From Pedobacter sp. SYP-B3415 (GTDB lineage Bacteria > Bacteroidota > Bacteroidia > Sphingobacteriales > Sphingobacteriaceae), in assembly GCF_004138205.1 (NCBI RefSeq), contig NZ_RXNQ01000002.1, positions 62,001 through 126,000 of the forward strand: a stretch of 64,000 nucleotides of DNA, in the 5' to 3' direction. The notes under the pieces were generated by a model, which saw nothing but the letters and a program-made list of their open reading frames with translations, was not told the origin of the DNA and searched no databases. This document shows, piece after piece, positions 27,395-36,332 of the stretch (the stretch's first letter is position 1; every line of letters begins with the position of its first letter). Both the position numbers and the translations under genes were made by a program.

Positions 27395-28132
27395 CTAAAT
27401 CATCCCTGAAACCTTATTCAGATCATCGGGTGTGTCAATTGCAATTGCTTCCATGTTGGTCACCCTTGTTTGAATTTTCATCCCGTGCTCAAGCCAGCGG
27501 AGCTGCTCCAGGCTCTCGGCTGTTTCCAGCGGGGATGGGGGTAGCTGCATGATTTGCCGCAGGGCCGCTGCCCGGTAGCCATAAATTCCGATATGTTTGT
27601 AGTACTGGTGTTTTTCATGCCAGTTTTCAGCATCATCATTGCGAAAATAAGGGACCGGATGCCTGCTGAAATAAATAGCATCCTGGTATTGATCTATCAC
27701 GACCTTTGGGATATTTGGATTAAAGAGTTCTTCGGAGCCGCTAACCGGTTTGATCAGCGTAGCGAGCGAGACACGCTCGTCATCAAAGCATCCTGCCAGT
27801 AAGCTGATCTGATCGGGGTTTATGAAGGGCTCGTCGCCCTGAATGTTGATCAGCACATCATATCCTGGCAGCACTTCCATGACTTCTGCGCAGCGGTCTG
27901 TACCGCTTTGATGCTGATTGCCGGTCATAACAAACCGTCCGCCAAAACTTTCAACTTCCTGCGCTATCCGCTGATCGTCGGTTGCGACAACAACGAGCGA
28001 CAGTTCGGGACATTTGCAGGCCTGTTCATATACACGCCTGATCATTGTCTTACCGCCGATATCGGTAAGCGGTTTTCCCGGGAATCGCGATGAAGCGTAA
28101 CGGGCGGGAATAACTCCAAGGATACGGGGCAT
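27395..28132 (-). CDS. kdsB: 3-deoxy-manno-octulosonate cytidylyltransferase
   Basis: KdsB activates Kdo with CTP to make CMP-Kdo for lipopolysaccharide core synthesis in the cytoplasm. The 245-residue protein starts with the nucleotide-binding IPARYASSRFPGKPL. It also carries NIQGDEPFI, the SRHPVPYFR segment and a C-terminal ETAESLEQLRWLEHG motif typical of KdsB. The gene follows the deoxynucleoside kinase by 10 bases on the same strand, so the two probably share a message. Confidence 0.97.
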   Translation of the reverse strand: MPRILGVIPARYASSRFPGKPLTDIGGKTMIRRVYEQACKCPELSLVVVATDDQRIAQEVESFGGRFVMTGNQHQSGTDRCAEVMEVLPGYDVLINIQGDEPFINPDQISLLAGCFDDERVSLATLIKPVSGSEELFNPNIPKVVIDQYQDAIYFSRHPVPYFRNDDAENWHEKHQYYKHIGIYGYRAAALRQIMQLPPSPLETAESLEQLRWLEHGMKIQTRVTNMEAIAIDTPDDLNKVSGMI

Positions 28133-28142
28133 AGCTGTTCGG

Positions 28143-28757
28143 TTAAAAAAGACCGTTTATTTCAGCTTCAACAGCCTGGATAACGGCGCTTAAATCTTCA
28201 ACATTATTACTAAAATCCAGCCGGTCCTTATCAAGGATCAGCAGGCGGCCCAACTGATAATTCTGTATCCAGTTCTCATACTTCTCATTAAGCTTTGAAA
28301 GGTAATCGATCCGGATGCTCGCCTCATATTCCCGGCCGCGGCGCTGAATATTATTTACCAGCGTCGGGACCGAAGCCCGGAGATAGATCAGCAGGTCAGG
28401 GGGTTTAATAAATGAGGTGATGTTGTCAAAAATCGCCCGGTAATTTTGATAGTCGCGCGTGGTCATCAGACTCATCTCATGCAGGTTTTCCGCGAAAATA
28501 TGTGCATCCTCATAAATCGTCCGGTCCTGGATAACATTTCGTGCGCTTTTTTCGATATCGACAATCTGCTGGAAGCGGCTGTTCAGAAAATAGATCTGCA
28601 GATTGAAACTCCAGCGTTTCATATCACTGTAAAAATCTTCCAGATACGGGTTGTTATCTACCGCTTCATAGAGCGCTTCCCAGCCATAGTTTTTAGCCAG
28701 TAAGCCTGTAAGCGTAGTTTTACCCGCGCCGATGTTCCCAACAATTGCAATGTGCAT
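28143..28757 (-). CDS. Deoxynucleoside kinase family protein
   Basis: A 204-residue P-loop kinase with GNIGAGKTT (7-15), a DRTIYEDAHIFAENL segment that matches the DRS-containing substrate site of the dNK/dGK/dCK family, and an RxxxRGREYE LID-like stretch. It should phosphorylate deoxynucleosides for nucleotide salvage; which one is not clear from sequence. It probably forms an operon with kdsB and the following lipoprotein. Confidence 0.93.
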   Translation of the reverse strand: MHIAIVGNIGAGKTTLTGLLAKNYGWEALYEAVDNNPYLEDFYSDMKRWSFNLQIYFLNSRFQQIVDIEKSARNVIQDRTIYEDAHIFAENLHEMSLMTTRDYQNYRAIFDNITSFIKPPDLLIYLRASVPTLVNNIQRRGREYEASIRIDYLSKLNEKYENWIQNYQLGRLLILDKDRLDFSNNVEDLSAVIQAVEAEINGLF

Positions 28758-28841
28758 AAATATCGTGTTTCATTGTGCAGATGCGCCTCCGTTTTAATCA
28801 TCTGTAGGATGTTCTACGGGTAAGCGTTACTGCATTTTTTC

Positions 28842-29840
28842 TTAAAAACTTTTTATTCCTACCAGTTCGCGAACGTCCCTGATGGTTTTTAATGCGCTTT
28901 CGCGTCCTTTTTCGCGCCCGATCCCTGCTACCTTGCTCAGGTAGGCCTCGTCGGCGGCAATAGCTTGAATCCGTTCGCGGATCGGTGCTGTTGCCATGAT
29001 CATATCTTCGGCAAGCTGCTTTTTAAAATCGCCATACCGAATTGCGCACTGGTTATAAAGCCCTTCGAAATGCGCAAGTGTATCTGGTGCGGATACCACT
29101 TTCATAAGATCGAACAGGTTTTGAATGGCCTCGGGTTTTGGCTGATTTTCAACCGTTGGCCCGCCGTCGCTCACGGCACGCATCACTTTTTTCCTGATCA
29201 CTTCCGGATCATCTGAAAGATTAATCACATTGCCTTCACCCTCAGACTTACCCATTTTTCCTTTACCATCAAGTCCTGGTACCTTCACAAGACTCGTAGC
29301 ATAACTGAAGGCATAGGGCTCGGGAAAATAATCGTTGTTATAAAGTCTGTTAAAGCGGTTTCCAAACGTACGGGCCATTTCCAGATGCTGTTCCTGGTCT
29401 TTACCAACCGGTACCTTTGTTGCCTTATGTATCAGAATGTCGGCAGCCATCAATACCGGATACGTGAGGAGGCCGGCGTTGACGTTATCGGGATTTGCGC
29501 GAACCTTATCTTTAAAAGACGCGCTGCGTTCAAGTTCGCCCATGTAGGCGTTCATATTCAGGTACAGATAGAGCTCCGCAACTTCGGGAACGTCAGACTG
29601 AATATAGATGGTACTGAGCTCGGGATCTATACCGCAGGCAAGGTATTCTACAAGCACCTGCTTTACATTTCCATGCAGGTCGGAAGGCGTAGGGTGGGTG
29701 GTAAGTGAATGAAGATCTGCAATAAAGAAAAAGCAATTGTAGTCGTGCTGCATCTGCACAAAATTCTTCAGTGCACCGTAATAGTTACCAAGATGTAATT
29801 TTCCTGTAGAGCGGATGCCGCTCACTACCGTTTCTTTCAT
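28842..29840 (-). CDS. trpS: Tryptophan--tRNA ligase
   Basis: A 332-residue class I aminoacyl-tRNA synthetase charging tRNA-Trp. The HIGH-type motif is HLGN (16-19, within RSTGKLHLGNYYGAL) and the KMSKS-type motif is KMGKS. DLHSLTTHP and GKDQEQHLEMAR patterns are specific for TrpRS. Length is normal for the bacterial enzyme. It is divergently oriented from plsC with a gap of about 95 bases. Confidence 0.97.
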   Translation of the reverse strand: MKETVVSGIRSTGKLHLGNYYGALKNFVQMQHDYNCFFFIADLHSLTTHPTPSDLHGNVKQVLVEYLACGIDPELSTIYIQSDVPEVAELYLYLNMNAYMGELERSASFKDKVRANPDNVNAGLLTYPVLMAADILIHKATKVPVGKDQEQHLEMARTFGNRFNRLYNNDYFPEPYAFSYATSLVKVPGLDGKGKMGKSEGEGNVINLSDDPEVIRKKVMRAVSDGGPTVENQPKPEAIQNLFDLMKVVSAPDTLAHFEGLYNQCAIRYGDFKKQLAEDMIMATAPIRERIQAIAADEAYLSKVAGIGREKGRESALKTIRDVRELVGIKSF

Positions 29841-29917
29841 CCGGCGAAATTAAGAAAGAATTAAAACATTCAGCAGATCAATTATCAGATCGGCCGACAA
29901 ATGGTGACATATTTTTC

Positions 29918-29925
29918 TAATTTTG
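29918..29925 (+). promoter_or_regulatory. Bacteroidota -7 element before plsC
   Basis: TAATTTTG matches TAnnTTTG exactly, 9 bases ahead of the plsC start codon region. No clear TTTG -33 partner is visible, so this is tentative. Confidence 0.35.
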
Positions 29926-29934
29926 AATGTATAT

Positions 29935-30663
29935 ATGAAAATTCTCAAGCAGCTTCACCGCGTCTGGTTTATGATCGTGGTATTTATCTTTTTTCTGCTG
30001 TTTCTTCCATTCTATTACATATGCTCAAGAAATGAGCGATACTACCCGGTTCTAAATTTTTTCCGCCATCTGCATAGCCTGTTTGCAAGCGGACTTGCGG
30101 GAATTTTCTATAAATTTGAATTCGAGCAACCGCTCAATGCAGACCAGACCTATGTGTATTGCGCCAACCACAGTTCGAATCTTGATATCATGGTTTTTTG
30201 CATCCTTGCCAGAGGCAGTTTTCACTTTATGGGGAAAGAAGAGCTTCTTACAAACCCTGTTCTCCGCATCTTTTTCAAGACGATAGACATCACCGTTAAC
30301 CGTGAGAGCAAGATTTCTTCTTTCAGGGCTTTCAAAAAAGCGGGCGACAATCTGGATAAAGGGATGAGTCTTGTTATTTTCCCCGAAGGGAAGATAGATG
30401 ATCATTTTCCGCCCAAACTTCATAGCTTTAAAAATGGCCCGTTCAGGCTCGCGATCGATAAAAAAATTCCGATAGTTCCGGTTTCAATTACCGATATTTG
30501 GAAGGTACTATGGGATGATGGAGGCGCACACGGATCAAGACCGGGCATTTGCCGGGTCTTTGTACACGCTCCCTTGTGCACTACAGAAATGTCGCTAAGC
30601 GATGATGAAGTACTTCGGGACCGCGTTTTTGAAAAAATTAAAAGCAAACTGATCAGCGAATGA
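29935..30663 (+). CDS. plsC: 1-acyl-sn-glycerol-3-phosphate acyltransferase
   Basis: This membrane-associated enzyme acylates lysophosphatidic acid to phosphatidic acid. It has 242 residues from the ATG at 29935. A hydrophobic N-terminal anchor is followed by the catalytic HX4D in NHSSNLD (H79, D84) and the acceptor motif FPEG (149-152). The gene overlaps gatC by the four bases ATGA, so translation is probably coupled, a purely positional link. Confidence 0.92.
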   Translation: MKILKQLHRVWFMIVVFIFFLLFLPFYYICSRNERYYPVLNFFRHLHSLFASGLAGIFYKFEFEQPLNADQTYVYCANHSSNLDIMVFCILARGSFHFMGKEELLTNPVLRIFFKTIDITVNRESKISSFRAFKKAGDNLDKGMSLVIFPEGKIDDHFPPKLHSFKNGPFRLAIDKKIPIVPVSITDIWKVLWDDGGAHGSRPGICRVFVHAPLCTTEMSLSDDEVLRDRVFEKIKSKLISE

Positions 30664-30950
30664 ACCTGGATAACGAAAGAATATATAAGATCGCCGACCT
30701 GGCCCGTATCCATATTGAAGATAAAGATGTCGACAGTCTCCGCGCGGATATGAACAAGATTCTTACTTTCATGGAAAAGCTGAATGAGCTCGATACCTCG
30801 CAGGTGGAGCCGCTGCGTTACATGAACGAGGCTAAGAATACCTGGCGCGAAGATGAAGCGAAGACTGAAATAAGCACCGAAGAAGGGCTGATGAACGCAG
30901 CCCTGCGCAATGAACGTTTTTTTCTTGTACCAAAGATTATTGAAAAATAG
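30660..30950 (+). CDS. gatC: Asp-tRNA(Asn)/Glu-tRNA(Gln) amidotransferase subunit GatC
   Basis: A 96-residue small subunit of the GatCAB complex, which makes Gln-tRNA(Gln) or Asn-tRNA(Asn) by transamidation. It has the characteristic IADLARIHIEDKD start and the central LTFMEKLNELDTSQVEPLRY-type segment that clamps GatA and GatB. gatB lies 30 kb away at 60735, and gatA is not in the window. It is coupled to plsC upstream. Confidence 0.95.
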   Translation: MNLDNERIYKIADLARIHIEDKDVDSLRADMNKILTFMEKLNELDTSQVEPLRYMNEAKNTWREDEAKTEISTEEGLMNAALRNERFFLVPKIIEK

Positions 30951-31001
30951 GCGTGGCTGTAACATTCATTTGTTAGCGGCTGTCTAAAAAATAAAAAACC
31001 G

Positions 31002-31766
31002 ATGCAGAACAACACCCCATTGATCATTATAAAAGATATCGGCCGTAAATATGTTATCGGCACTGAGGTTATTCATGCCATTAAATCCGTTTCGCTCGAG
31101 ATCAGGAAGGGTGAGTTTGTAGCACTTATGGGGCCATCTGGTTCAGGAAAGTCTACCCTGATGAATATTCTCGGCTGCCTGGATACACCGAGCAAAGGTG
31201 ACTACATTTTGAACGGAACCAATGTTAGCCAGATGTCTGATGATGCACTTGCAGAGGTTAGAAATAAAGAAATCGGATTTGTCTTTCAGACATTCAATCT
31301 TTTGCCGCGCTCTACTTCACTCGATAATGTTGCCCTGCCCCTGATTTATGCCGGGGCAAACCGCAAAGAGAGAGAGGCGCGTGCAGCAAAGGCGCTTGAG
31401 AATGTCGGATTGGGCAACCGTATGGATCATAAGCCAAATGAACTCTCGGGCGGACAACGCCAACGTGTCGCTGTTGCCAGGGCGCTGATCAACGATCCTT
31501 CAATTATCCTCGCCGATGAACCTACCGGAAACCTTGATACAAAAACATCGATCGAGATTATGGGCTTGCTCGAGGAGATCCATAGCAAGGGCAATACGAT
31601 CATTCTTGTTACCCACGAGGAAGACATTGCCCAGCATGCGCATAGAATTGTCAGGATGCGCGATGGTCTTGTCGAGAATGATTACCTGAATACAGACGTC
31701 AAGTCTGTTTCGCCGCGCCTGCAGGCGATCCGGGAGTCCGGCTCAGACTGGGAAAAGATGAATTAA
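31002..31766 (+). CDS. ABC transporter ATP-binding protein (LolD/MacB type)
   Basis: A 254-residue ATPase with Walker A GPSGSGKS (44-51), [12 protein letters not shown]-loop, [15 protein letters not shown] signature, Walker B IILADEP and the switch histidine in LVTHEED. The QTFNLLPR form belongs to MacB/LolD/FtsE-like ATPases. No permease is adjacent; the MacB-like permease at 35007 on the same strand, about 3.2 kb away, is a plausible partner. It ends with a strong terminator. Confidence 0.94.
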   Translation: MQNNTPLIIIKDIGRKYVIGTEVIHAIKSVSLEIRKGEFVALMGPSGSGKSTLMNILGCLDTPSKGDYILNGTNVSQMSDDALAEVRNKEIGFVFQTFNLLPRSTSLDNVALPLIYAGANRKEREARAAKALENVGLGNRMDHKPNELSGGQRQRVAVARALINDPSIILADEPTGNLDTKTSIEIMGLLEEIHSKGNTIILVTHEEDIAQHAHRIVRMRDGLVENDYLNTDVKSVSPRLQAIRESGSDWEKMN

Positions 31767-31782
31767 GACTCATACAATACTG

Positions 31783-31808
31783 AAAGCCTTGTCCAAAGGC
31801 TTTTTTTT
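31783..31808 (+). terminator. Terminator after ABC ATPase
   Basis: AAGCCTT, loop GTCC and AAAGGCTT are followed by eight T residues just after the ATPase gene. Confidence 0.88.
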
Positions 31809-31826
31809 ATAGCTATTTATAGTTGC

Positions 31827-32375
31827 ATGAAGATTTACACAAAAACCGGAGATAAAGGTGAAACTTCGCTAATCGGGGGAACAAGAGTCCTTAAGTCGCA
31901 TCTCAGGATTGAAACGTATGGTACCGTTGATGAGCTCAATTCCTATATCGGCGTTGTATCCAGCCAAACATCGACAGCAGCAGTTCAAACGGTGCTCAAG
32001 GAAATTCAGGATAGGTTGTTTACGGTTGGGTCCTTGCTGGCTGCAGATCCGGAGAAGTCGAGAATGAAGCTTCCCGATCTTCATGAAGCAGATGTTACGC
32101 TGCTTGAAGATGAAATTGATCGTATGAATGCTACCCTTCCTGATCTTAAACATTTTATTCTGCCAGGCGGGGGCGGCGCCGCCTCTTTCTGCCATGTTGC
32201 CCGGTCAGTTTGTCGTCGCGCCGAGCGGCTCGCTATTTCACTGTCAACAGAAAGTGCTGTAGACCAAATTGTTATCATGTACCTGAACAGGCTAAGCGAT
32301 TACCTGTTTGTTCTGGCACGGAAACTGTGTATGGACGCGGGAAACGAAGAAAACAAATGGATTCCACGCATCTGA
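31827..32375 (+). CDS. Cob(I)yrinic acid a,c-diamide adenosyltransferase (PduO type)
   Basis: The 182-residue enzyme transfers the adenosyl group of ATP to cobalamin to make coenzyme B12. PduO-type motifs are visible: TKTGDKGETSLIGGTRV near the N-terminus for ATP binding, RIETYGTVDELNSYIG, and the C-terminal VCRRAERLA and YLNRLSDYLFVLAR segments. It is transcribed alone between two terminators. Its presence implies use of adenosylcobalamin enzymes, with salvage or synthesis genes elsewhere. Confidence 0.96.
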   Translation: MKIYTKTGDKGETSLIGGTRVLKSHLRIETYGTVDELNSYIGVVSSQTSTAAVQTVLKEIQDRLFTVGSLLAADPEKSRMKLPDLHEADVTLLEDEIDRMNATLPDLKHFILPGGGGAASFCHVARSVCRRAERLAISLSTESAVDQIVIMYLNRLSDYLFVLARKLCMDAGNEENKWIPRI

Positions 32376-32392
32376 GATGGTGGAAAAAAATG

Positions 32393-32425
32393 TTTGGATA
32401 TTAAATTAATTTTAATATACTTTTG
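32393..32425 (+). promoter_or_regulatory. Bacteroidota promoter of the DUF2795 gene
   Basis: TTTG (32393-32396) and TACTTTTG (32418-32425, exact TAnnTTTG) are separated by 21 bases, matching the Bacteroidota primary sigma consensus. The DUF2795 start codon follows 39 bases downstream. Confidence 0.6.
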
Positions 32426-32464
32426 CGATTAATTGAAATAACTAAAATTTAAACAACAGGGAAT

Positions 32465-32686
32465 ATGTATTGGACACTAGAATTGGCATCGCACCTGGAA
32501 GATGCTCCATGGCCTGCAACTAAAGACGAACTAATTGACTACGGTATCCGTTCCGGTGCACCTGTAGAGGTAATAGAAAACCTGCAGGCGCTTGAAGATG
32601 ATGGTGAGCCCTACGAGAGCATAGAGGAAATCTGGCCGGACTATCCGACCAAAGAAGACTTTTTCTTTAATGAAGACGAATATTAA
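32465..32686 (+). CDS. DUF2795 domain-containing small protein
   Basis: A 73-residue acidic protein highly conserved in Bacteroidota. WTLELASHLEDAPWPATK and the helical DELIDYGIRSGAPVEVIENL stretch form the DUF2795-like fold, and the tail is acidic and aromatic (WPDYPTKEDFFFNEDEY). The function is unknown. Its own promoter and a strong terminator mark it as a single-gene unit, suggesting steady expression. Confidence 0.93.
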   Translation: MYWTLELASHLEDAPWPATKDELIDYGIRSGAPVEVIENLQALEDDGEPYESIEEIWPDYPTKEDFFFNEDEY

Positions 32687-32703
32687 TGTCAGTTTCAAGA
32701 TAC

Positions 32704-32735
32704 AAAGGCCGGATGTAAATCCGGCCTTTCTTTTT
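32704..32735 (+). terminator. Terminator after DUF2795 gene
   Basis: AAAGGCCGGA, loop and TCCGGCCTTT are followed by a T-rich tract. Confidence 0.9.
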
Positions 32736-32863
32736 ATGCGGATAACTCAAATTCCCCGCTGTTTTGCCTCTGATGTGGTTTTTATCACATGAACCGAAAC
32801 AATCTCCGGCATCTTCATGTTTACTCTCACAAATAACATACTTAAAAACTAAATTAAGAACCT

Positions 32864-33022
32864 ATGGGAAATTTATTGTATTTGGTTGCCGTTGTATTGG
32901 TAATACTTTGGGTAATCGGCTTTTTCTTTAATGGATTTGGTGATGTGGGTGGAATCATTCACGTCCTGCTCGTAATCGCAGTGATCGCTATCCTGCTGAA
33001 AGTGATAAACAGGGCGGCCTAA
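32864..33022 (+). CDS. Lmo0937-type small membrane protein
   Basis: A 52-residue protein, MGNLLYLVAVVLVILWVIGF at the start, then a short glycine-rich turn and a second helix ending in basic residues. It has two membrane-spanning helices, and the pattern of the helices around GGIIHVLLVIAVIAILL matches Lmo0937-type membrane proteins, common in Bacteroidota and often stress-induced. The ATG at 32864 leads to TAA at 33020-33022. It stands alone, followed by a terminator. Confidence 0.85.
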   Translation: MGNLLYLVAVVLVILWVIGFFFNGFGDVGGIIHVLLVIAVIAILLKVINRAA

Positions 33023-33042
33023 GTGTCGCAAACATAAGAATG

Positions 33043-33070
33043 AACCCGGTGCAGATGCCCGGGTTTTTTT
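33043..33070. terminator. Terminator between the Lmo0937-type gene and ispD
   Basis: AACCCGG, loop and CCCGGGTT followed by a T run serve the plus-strand small gene and probably also the convergent ispD message. Confidence 0.8.
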
Positions 33071-33740
33071 ATGTCTTATCGGCGATAAGCGCTTCTGCAA
33101 AAACAAGATCGGTCGGGTAGGTTATTTTAAAATTTCGCCGCTCGCCCGGTTCAAGATATATTTCGGATCCTGCCGCCTGCATAACGCTGGCATCGTCGGT
33201 AAAAAGCGGTTGAAATGGCTGGTTATATGCGTCCAGCAGCTCGCTGCTATAAAAAGTCTGGGGTGTCTGAATAATGAATACTTTGTTCCGGTCTATCGCC
33301 TGGCTGACGCCGTTTTCCTGTAACCTGATGCTGTCGGTAGCAGGCAGCGCAGCTACGGCATTGCCGTGCCGGAGCGTTCGCTCATAGCAGCGGTCAATAA
33401 GATCTGTAGAAATGAGGGGCCGGGCGGCGTCATGAACCGCCACCATTCCACCGGTTTCGACAAGTGTAAGCGCATTTTTAACCGAATGGTATCGTTCTGT
33501 TCCCGCGGATGCAATGTGGTGCGAAATGGTACACTTATAGGTTTGGCACAGATCTGCCCAACGTTCCCTTTCATCAGGATGAAGCACAAGAATGATCTCA
33601 GGCTTGAAGCGGCTTTGAGAAAAAGCCAGGAGCGAATGCATCAGCAGCGGTTTGCCGGCAAGCGGCAGGAATTGCTTGGGCAGTTCGTTACCCATTCTGT
33701 TTCCCCTGCCGCCTGCTACGACAATTGCGTAATGCGTCAT
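33069..33740 (-). CDS. ispD: 2-C-methyl-D-erythritol 4-phosphate cytidylyltransferase
   Basis: The 223-residue IspD joins CTP and methylerythritol phosphate in the non-mevalonate isoprenoid pathway. The nucleotide-binding AGGRGNRMGNELPKQFLPL at the N-terminus, VAVHDAARPLIS and the C-terminal KITYPTDLVFAEALI segment are diagnostic. It follows queA by 16 bases on the same strand and is probably cotranscribed with it. Confidence 0.97.
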   Translation of the reverse strand: MTHYAIVVAGGRGNRMGNELPKQFLPLAGKPLLMHSLLAFSQSRFKPEIILVLHPDERERWADLCQTYKCTISHHIASAGTERYHSVKNALTLVETGGMVAVHDAARPLISTDLIDRCYERTLRHGNAVAALPATDSIRLQENGVSQAIDRNKVFIIQTPQTFYSSELLDAYNQPFQPLFTDDASVMQAAGSEIYLEPGERRNFKITYPTDLVFAEALIADKT

Positions 33741-33756
33741 GCGAACATCTGCGTTG

Positions 33757-34806
33757 TTAGATGATCAGCATGGCATCGCCATAACTGTAAAAGCGATATT
33801 TCTCTTTAACTGCAATTTCGTAGGCATTCATCACATTATCGTATCCGCCAAACGCTGCAATCATCATCAGCAGAGTTGATTCTGGCGTATGAAAATTGGT
33901 TATCATGCAATTCGCGATGCTGAAGTCGTAAGGAGGGAAGATAAACTTACTTGTCCAGTCGCTTGCTGCCTTGAGTGTATGGCTCGCTGAAACCGCAGAT
34001 TCGATGGCCCGCATGCTCGTCGTTCCGACAGCGCAAATCTTGTTTTTATTTTCAAGGGCCTTATTCACAATGCGCGCATCGCGATCCTCGATAATGAATT
34101 GCTCAGAGTCCATCTTGTGTTTGGTGAGGTCTTCAACCTCGACCGGCCGGAATGTCCCAAGCCCAACATGCAGGGTTACTTCTGCAAACTCAATACCTTT
34201 AAGCTCGAGCCGTTTCATCAGCTCACGGCTAAAGTGCAGACCTGCGGTAGGGGCAGCAACAGCACCTTCGTGTTTTGCGAAAATAGTCTGATAACGTTCT
34301 TTATCCTGAGCAGTGGCTTTACGTTTGATGTATTTTGGTAGCGGCGTTTCGCCAAGGATTTCAACGTTTTTACGGAATTCTTCATCGGTACCGTCAAACA
34401 GAAAACGGATTGTGCGGCCGCGTGATGTTGTATTGTCTACTACCTCTGCAACGAGCAGATCATCGTCACCAAAATAAAGTTTATTGCCAACACGGATTTT
34501 GCGGGCGGGGTCTACCAGGACGTCCCACAACCTCAACTCTTTGTTAAGCTCGCGGAGCAAAAATACCTCGATAGTAGCGCCGGTTTTTTCCTTGTTCCCG
34601 TAAAGGCGCGCAGGAAAAACTTTCGTGTTGTTCAGGATCATGACATCTTTATCGTCAAAATAGTCCAGGACATCTTTGAATATCTTGTGCTCAATTTTTC
34701 CACTGTCTTTATGCAACACCATTAAACGGGCTTCGTCACGGTTTTCGGAAGGAGTACTTGCGATGAGCGACTCGGGTAAATTGAACTTGAACTGCGATAG
34801 TTTCAT
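33757..34806 (-). CDS. queA: S-adenosylmethionine:tRNA ribosyltransferase-isomerase
   Basis: This 349-residue enzyme adds the epoxycyclopentane ring to 7-aminomethyl-7-deazaguanine in tRNA, the penultimate step of queuosine synthesis. Typical QueA segments are MLNN-like [35 protein letters not shown] and the late [17 protein letters not shown]. Length is normal. It precedes ispD with a short gap. The roughly 200 bases to the divergent ABC permease hold its promoter. Confidence 0.97.
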   Translation of the reverse strand: MKLSQFKFNLPESLIASTPSENRDEARLMVLHKDSGKIEHKIFKDVLDYFDDKDVMILNNTKVFPARLYGNKEKTGATIEVFLLRELNKELRLWDVLVDPARKIRVGNKLYFGDDDLLVAEVVDNTTSRGRTIRFLFDGTDEEFRKNVEILGETPLPKYIKRKATAQDKERYQTIFAKHEGAVAAPTAGLHFSRELMKRLELKGIEFAEVTLHVGLGTFRPVEVEDLTKHKMDSEQFIIEDRDARIVNKALENKNKICAVGTTSMRAIESAVSASHTLKAASDWTSKFIFPPYDFSIANCMITNFHTPESTLLMMIAAFGGYDNVMNAYEIAVKEKYRFYSYGDAMLII

Positions 34807-34983
34807 AATCTGGCTTGATATTTTAAGGGCGCAAATTTATAAAATTAATTTTGTTTTTGTTGCTTACGCAGACTGCGCCTGATAATTAACCATATAGCTG
34901 TTCAATTTGTTGTCAGAAACTCCATTTATCATACAACTTGTGTATCATTTTGAATATTGCGTCAGGCTTGTAACCTTTTTAGC

Positions 34984-34991
34984 TAATTTTG
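34984..34991 (+). promoter_or_regulatory. Bacteroidota -7 element before the MacB-like permease
   Basis: TAATTTTG matches TAnnTTTG exactly, 15 bases ahead of the start codon. A TTG occurs 13 bases upstream, closer than the usual spacing, so the -33 assignment is uncertain. Confidence 0.35.
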
Positions 34992-35006
34992 GTCTAAACG
35001 CTAATT

Positions 35007-36251
35007 ATGATCGTTTTCAGACTTATCGGCGAAAGCCTGCGCTTTGCCTTCGATGCCATTCGTCAGAATAAGCTTCGAACCATTCTCTCTTTGCTGGGAA
35101 TAACCATCGGTATCTTTACGATTATAGCGGTCTTCACCGCGGTTGATACCCTGCGGAACAAACTGCAGGAAAGCGTAGATAAACTCGGGTCGAAAACGAT
35201 CTTTATCCAGAAATGGCCCTGGGGGGGGTTCGGCGATTATCCATGGTGGAAATATATGAACCGGCCCGAACCATCACCACGCGATTATGAGCAGCTACAG
35301 CGGCGCATGGAAAATGCACAGGGTATCACGTATGAGGCTGCCGCACAAAACCGGGTCATCAAATACCGCAGTTCTTCTGTCGAGGGTGCTACGATCTGGG
35401 CTGCCTCGTCAGATTTTGATAAAACCTGGAGCTTCGAACTGCAGGAAGGCCGTTACTTCACGGAAAACGAAAGTAAATCCGGTACACCCATCTGTATAAT
35501 GGGTGCTGAAATAGCCGAAGGGCTTTTTGGCAATAGTCCGGCGGTTGGTAAACAGGTCAAAGTCATGGGGCGGCGCGTTACCGTGGTCGGCGTATTTAAA
35601 AAAGAAGGAGAGGACATGCTCGGCATGTCGCAGGATAAAAACGTGTTGATTCCTATCAACTTCGCAAAAGGGCTCTTTGATATTAGAAACGAGCGTTATG
35701 ATCCCCAGATTACCGTAAGAGGGAATGATAATGTAAGTCTTGAAGAAATTGAAAGTGAGCTGCAGGGCCTTATGCGTTCTATACACCGGTTAAAGCCCGG
35801 CCAGGAGGATGATTTCGCGCTCAACAAAACGACTATTCTTTCCAATCAGCTGGATACGATGTTCAGCATGGTCAAGATTGCAGGCTGGGTTATCGGCGGT
35901 TTTTCCATTCTGGTTGGTGGTTTTGGTATTGCCAACATCATGTTCGTTTCGGTTAAAGAGCGGACCAATATTATAGGTATCCAAAAATCGCTCGGCGCAA
36001 AGAACTATTTCATTTTACTCCAATTCATGTTCGAAGCCATCATCCTTTGCCTGCTCGGCGGATTACTCGGACTGTTGTTTGTGTTTCTTTTCACGCAGGT
36101 GTTTACACATTTGCTTGATATCGAAATTATCCTTGATATTGCAAACATCGTTCTCGGAATCGGTATATCGGTAGTCATCGGAAGCCTTTCAGGCTTTTAC
36201 CCGGCTTTTTCCGCCTCAAGGCTTGATCCGGTAGAAGCCATTCGCTCGTAA
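35007..36251 (+). CDS. MacB-like ABC transporter permease
   Basis: A 414-residue permease with an N-terminal helix around KLRTILSLLGITIGIFTII, a large periplasmic MacB-PCD domain (about 50-280) and three C-terminal helices in an FtsX domain that begins VGGFGIANIMFVSVKERT. This type uses ATP-driven movement to act on periplasmic or outer-membrane substrates. The ATPase is not adjacent; the orphan LolD/MacB-type ATPase at 31002 is the nearest candidate. The transcript ends at a strong terminator. Confidence 0.94.
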   Translation: MIVFRLIGESLRFAFDAIRQNKLRTILSLLGITIGIFTIIAVFTAVDTLRNKLQESVDKLGSKTIFIQKWPWGGFGDYPWWKYMNRPEPSPRDYEQLQRRMENAQGITYEAAAQNRVIKYRSSSVEGATIWAASSDFDKTWSFELQEGRYFTENESKSGTPICIMGAEIAEGLFGNSPAVGKQVKVMGRRVTVVGVFKKEGEDMLGMSQDKNVLIPINFAKGLFDIRNERYDPQITVRGNDNVSLEEIESELQGLMRSIHRLKPGQEDDFALNKTTILSNQLDTMFSMVKIAGWVIGGFSILVGGFGIANIMFVSVKERTNIIGIQKSLGAKNYFILLQFMFEAIILCLLGGLLGLLFVFLFTQVFTHLLDIEIILDIANIVLGIGISVVIGSLSGFYPAFSASRLDPVEAIRS

Positions 36252-36272
36252 TCTGCGAACACAAGATATTCG

Positions 36273-36322
36273 ATAATGAAAAAAGCCCCATGCTGATTGC
36301 AGCATAGGGCTTTTTTCATTAT
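36273..36322. terminator. Bidirectional terminator between permease and aminotransferase
   Basis: ATAATGAAAAAAGCCC and GGGCTTTTTTCATTAT flank an inner ATGCTG/CAGCAT stem, a long hairpin with A and T tracts that serves both convergent genes. Confidence 0.93.
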
Positions 36323-36332
36323 AGTGACTGGT

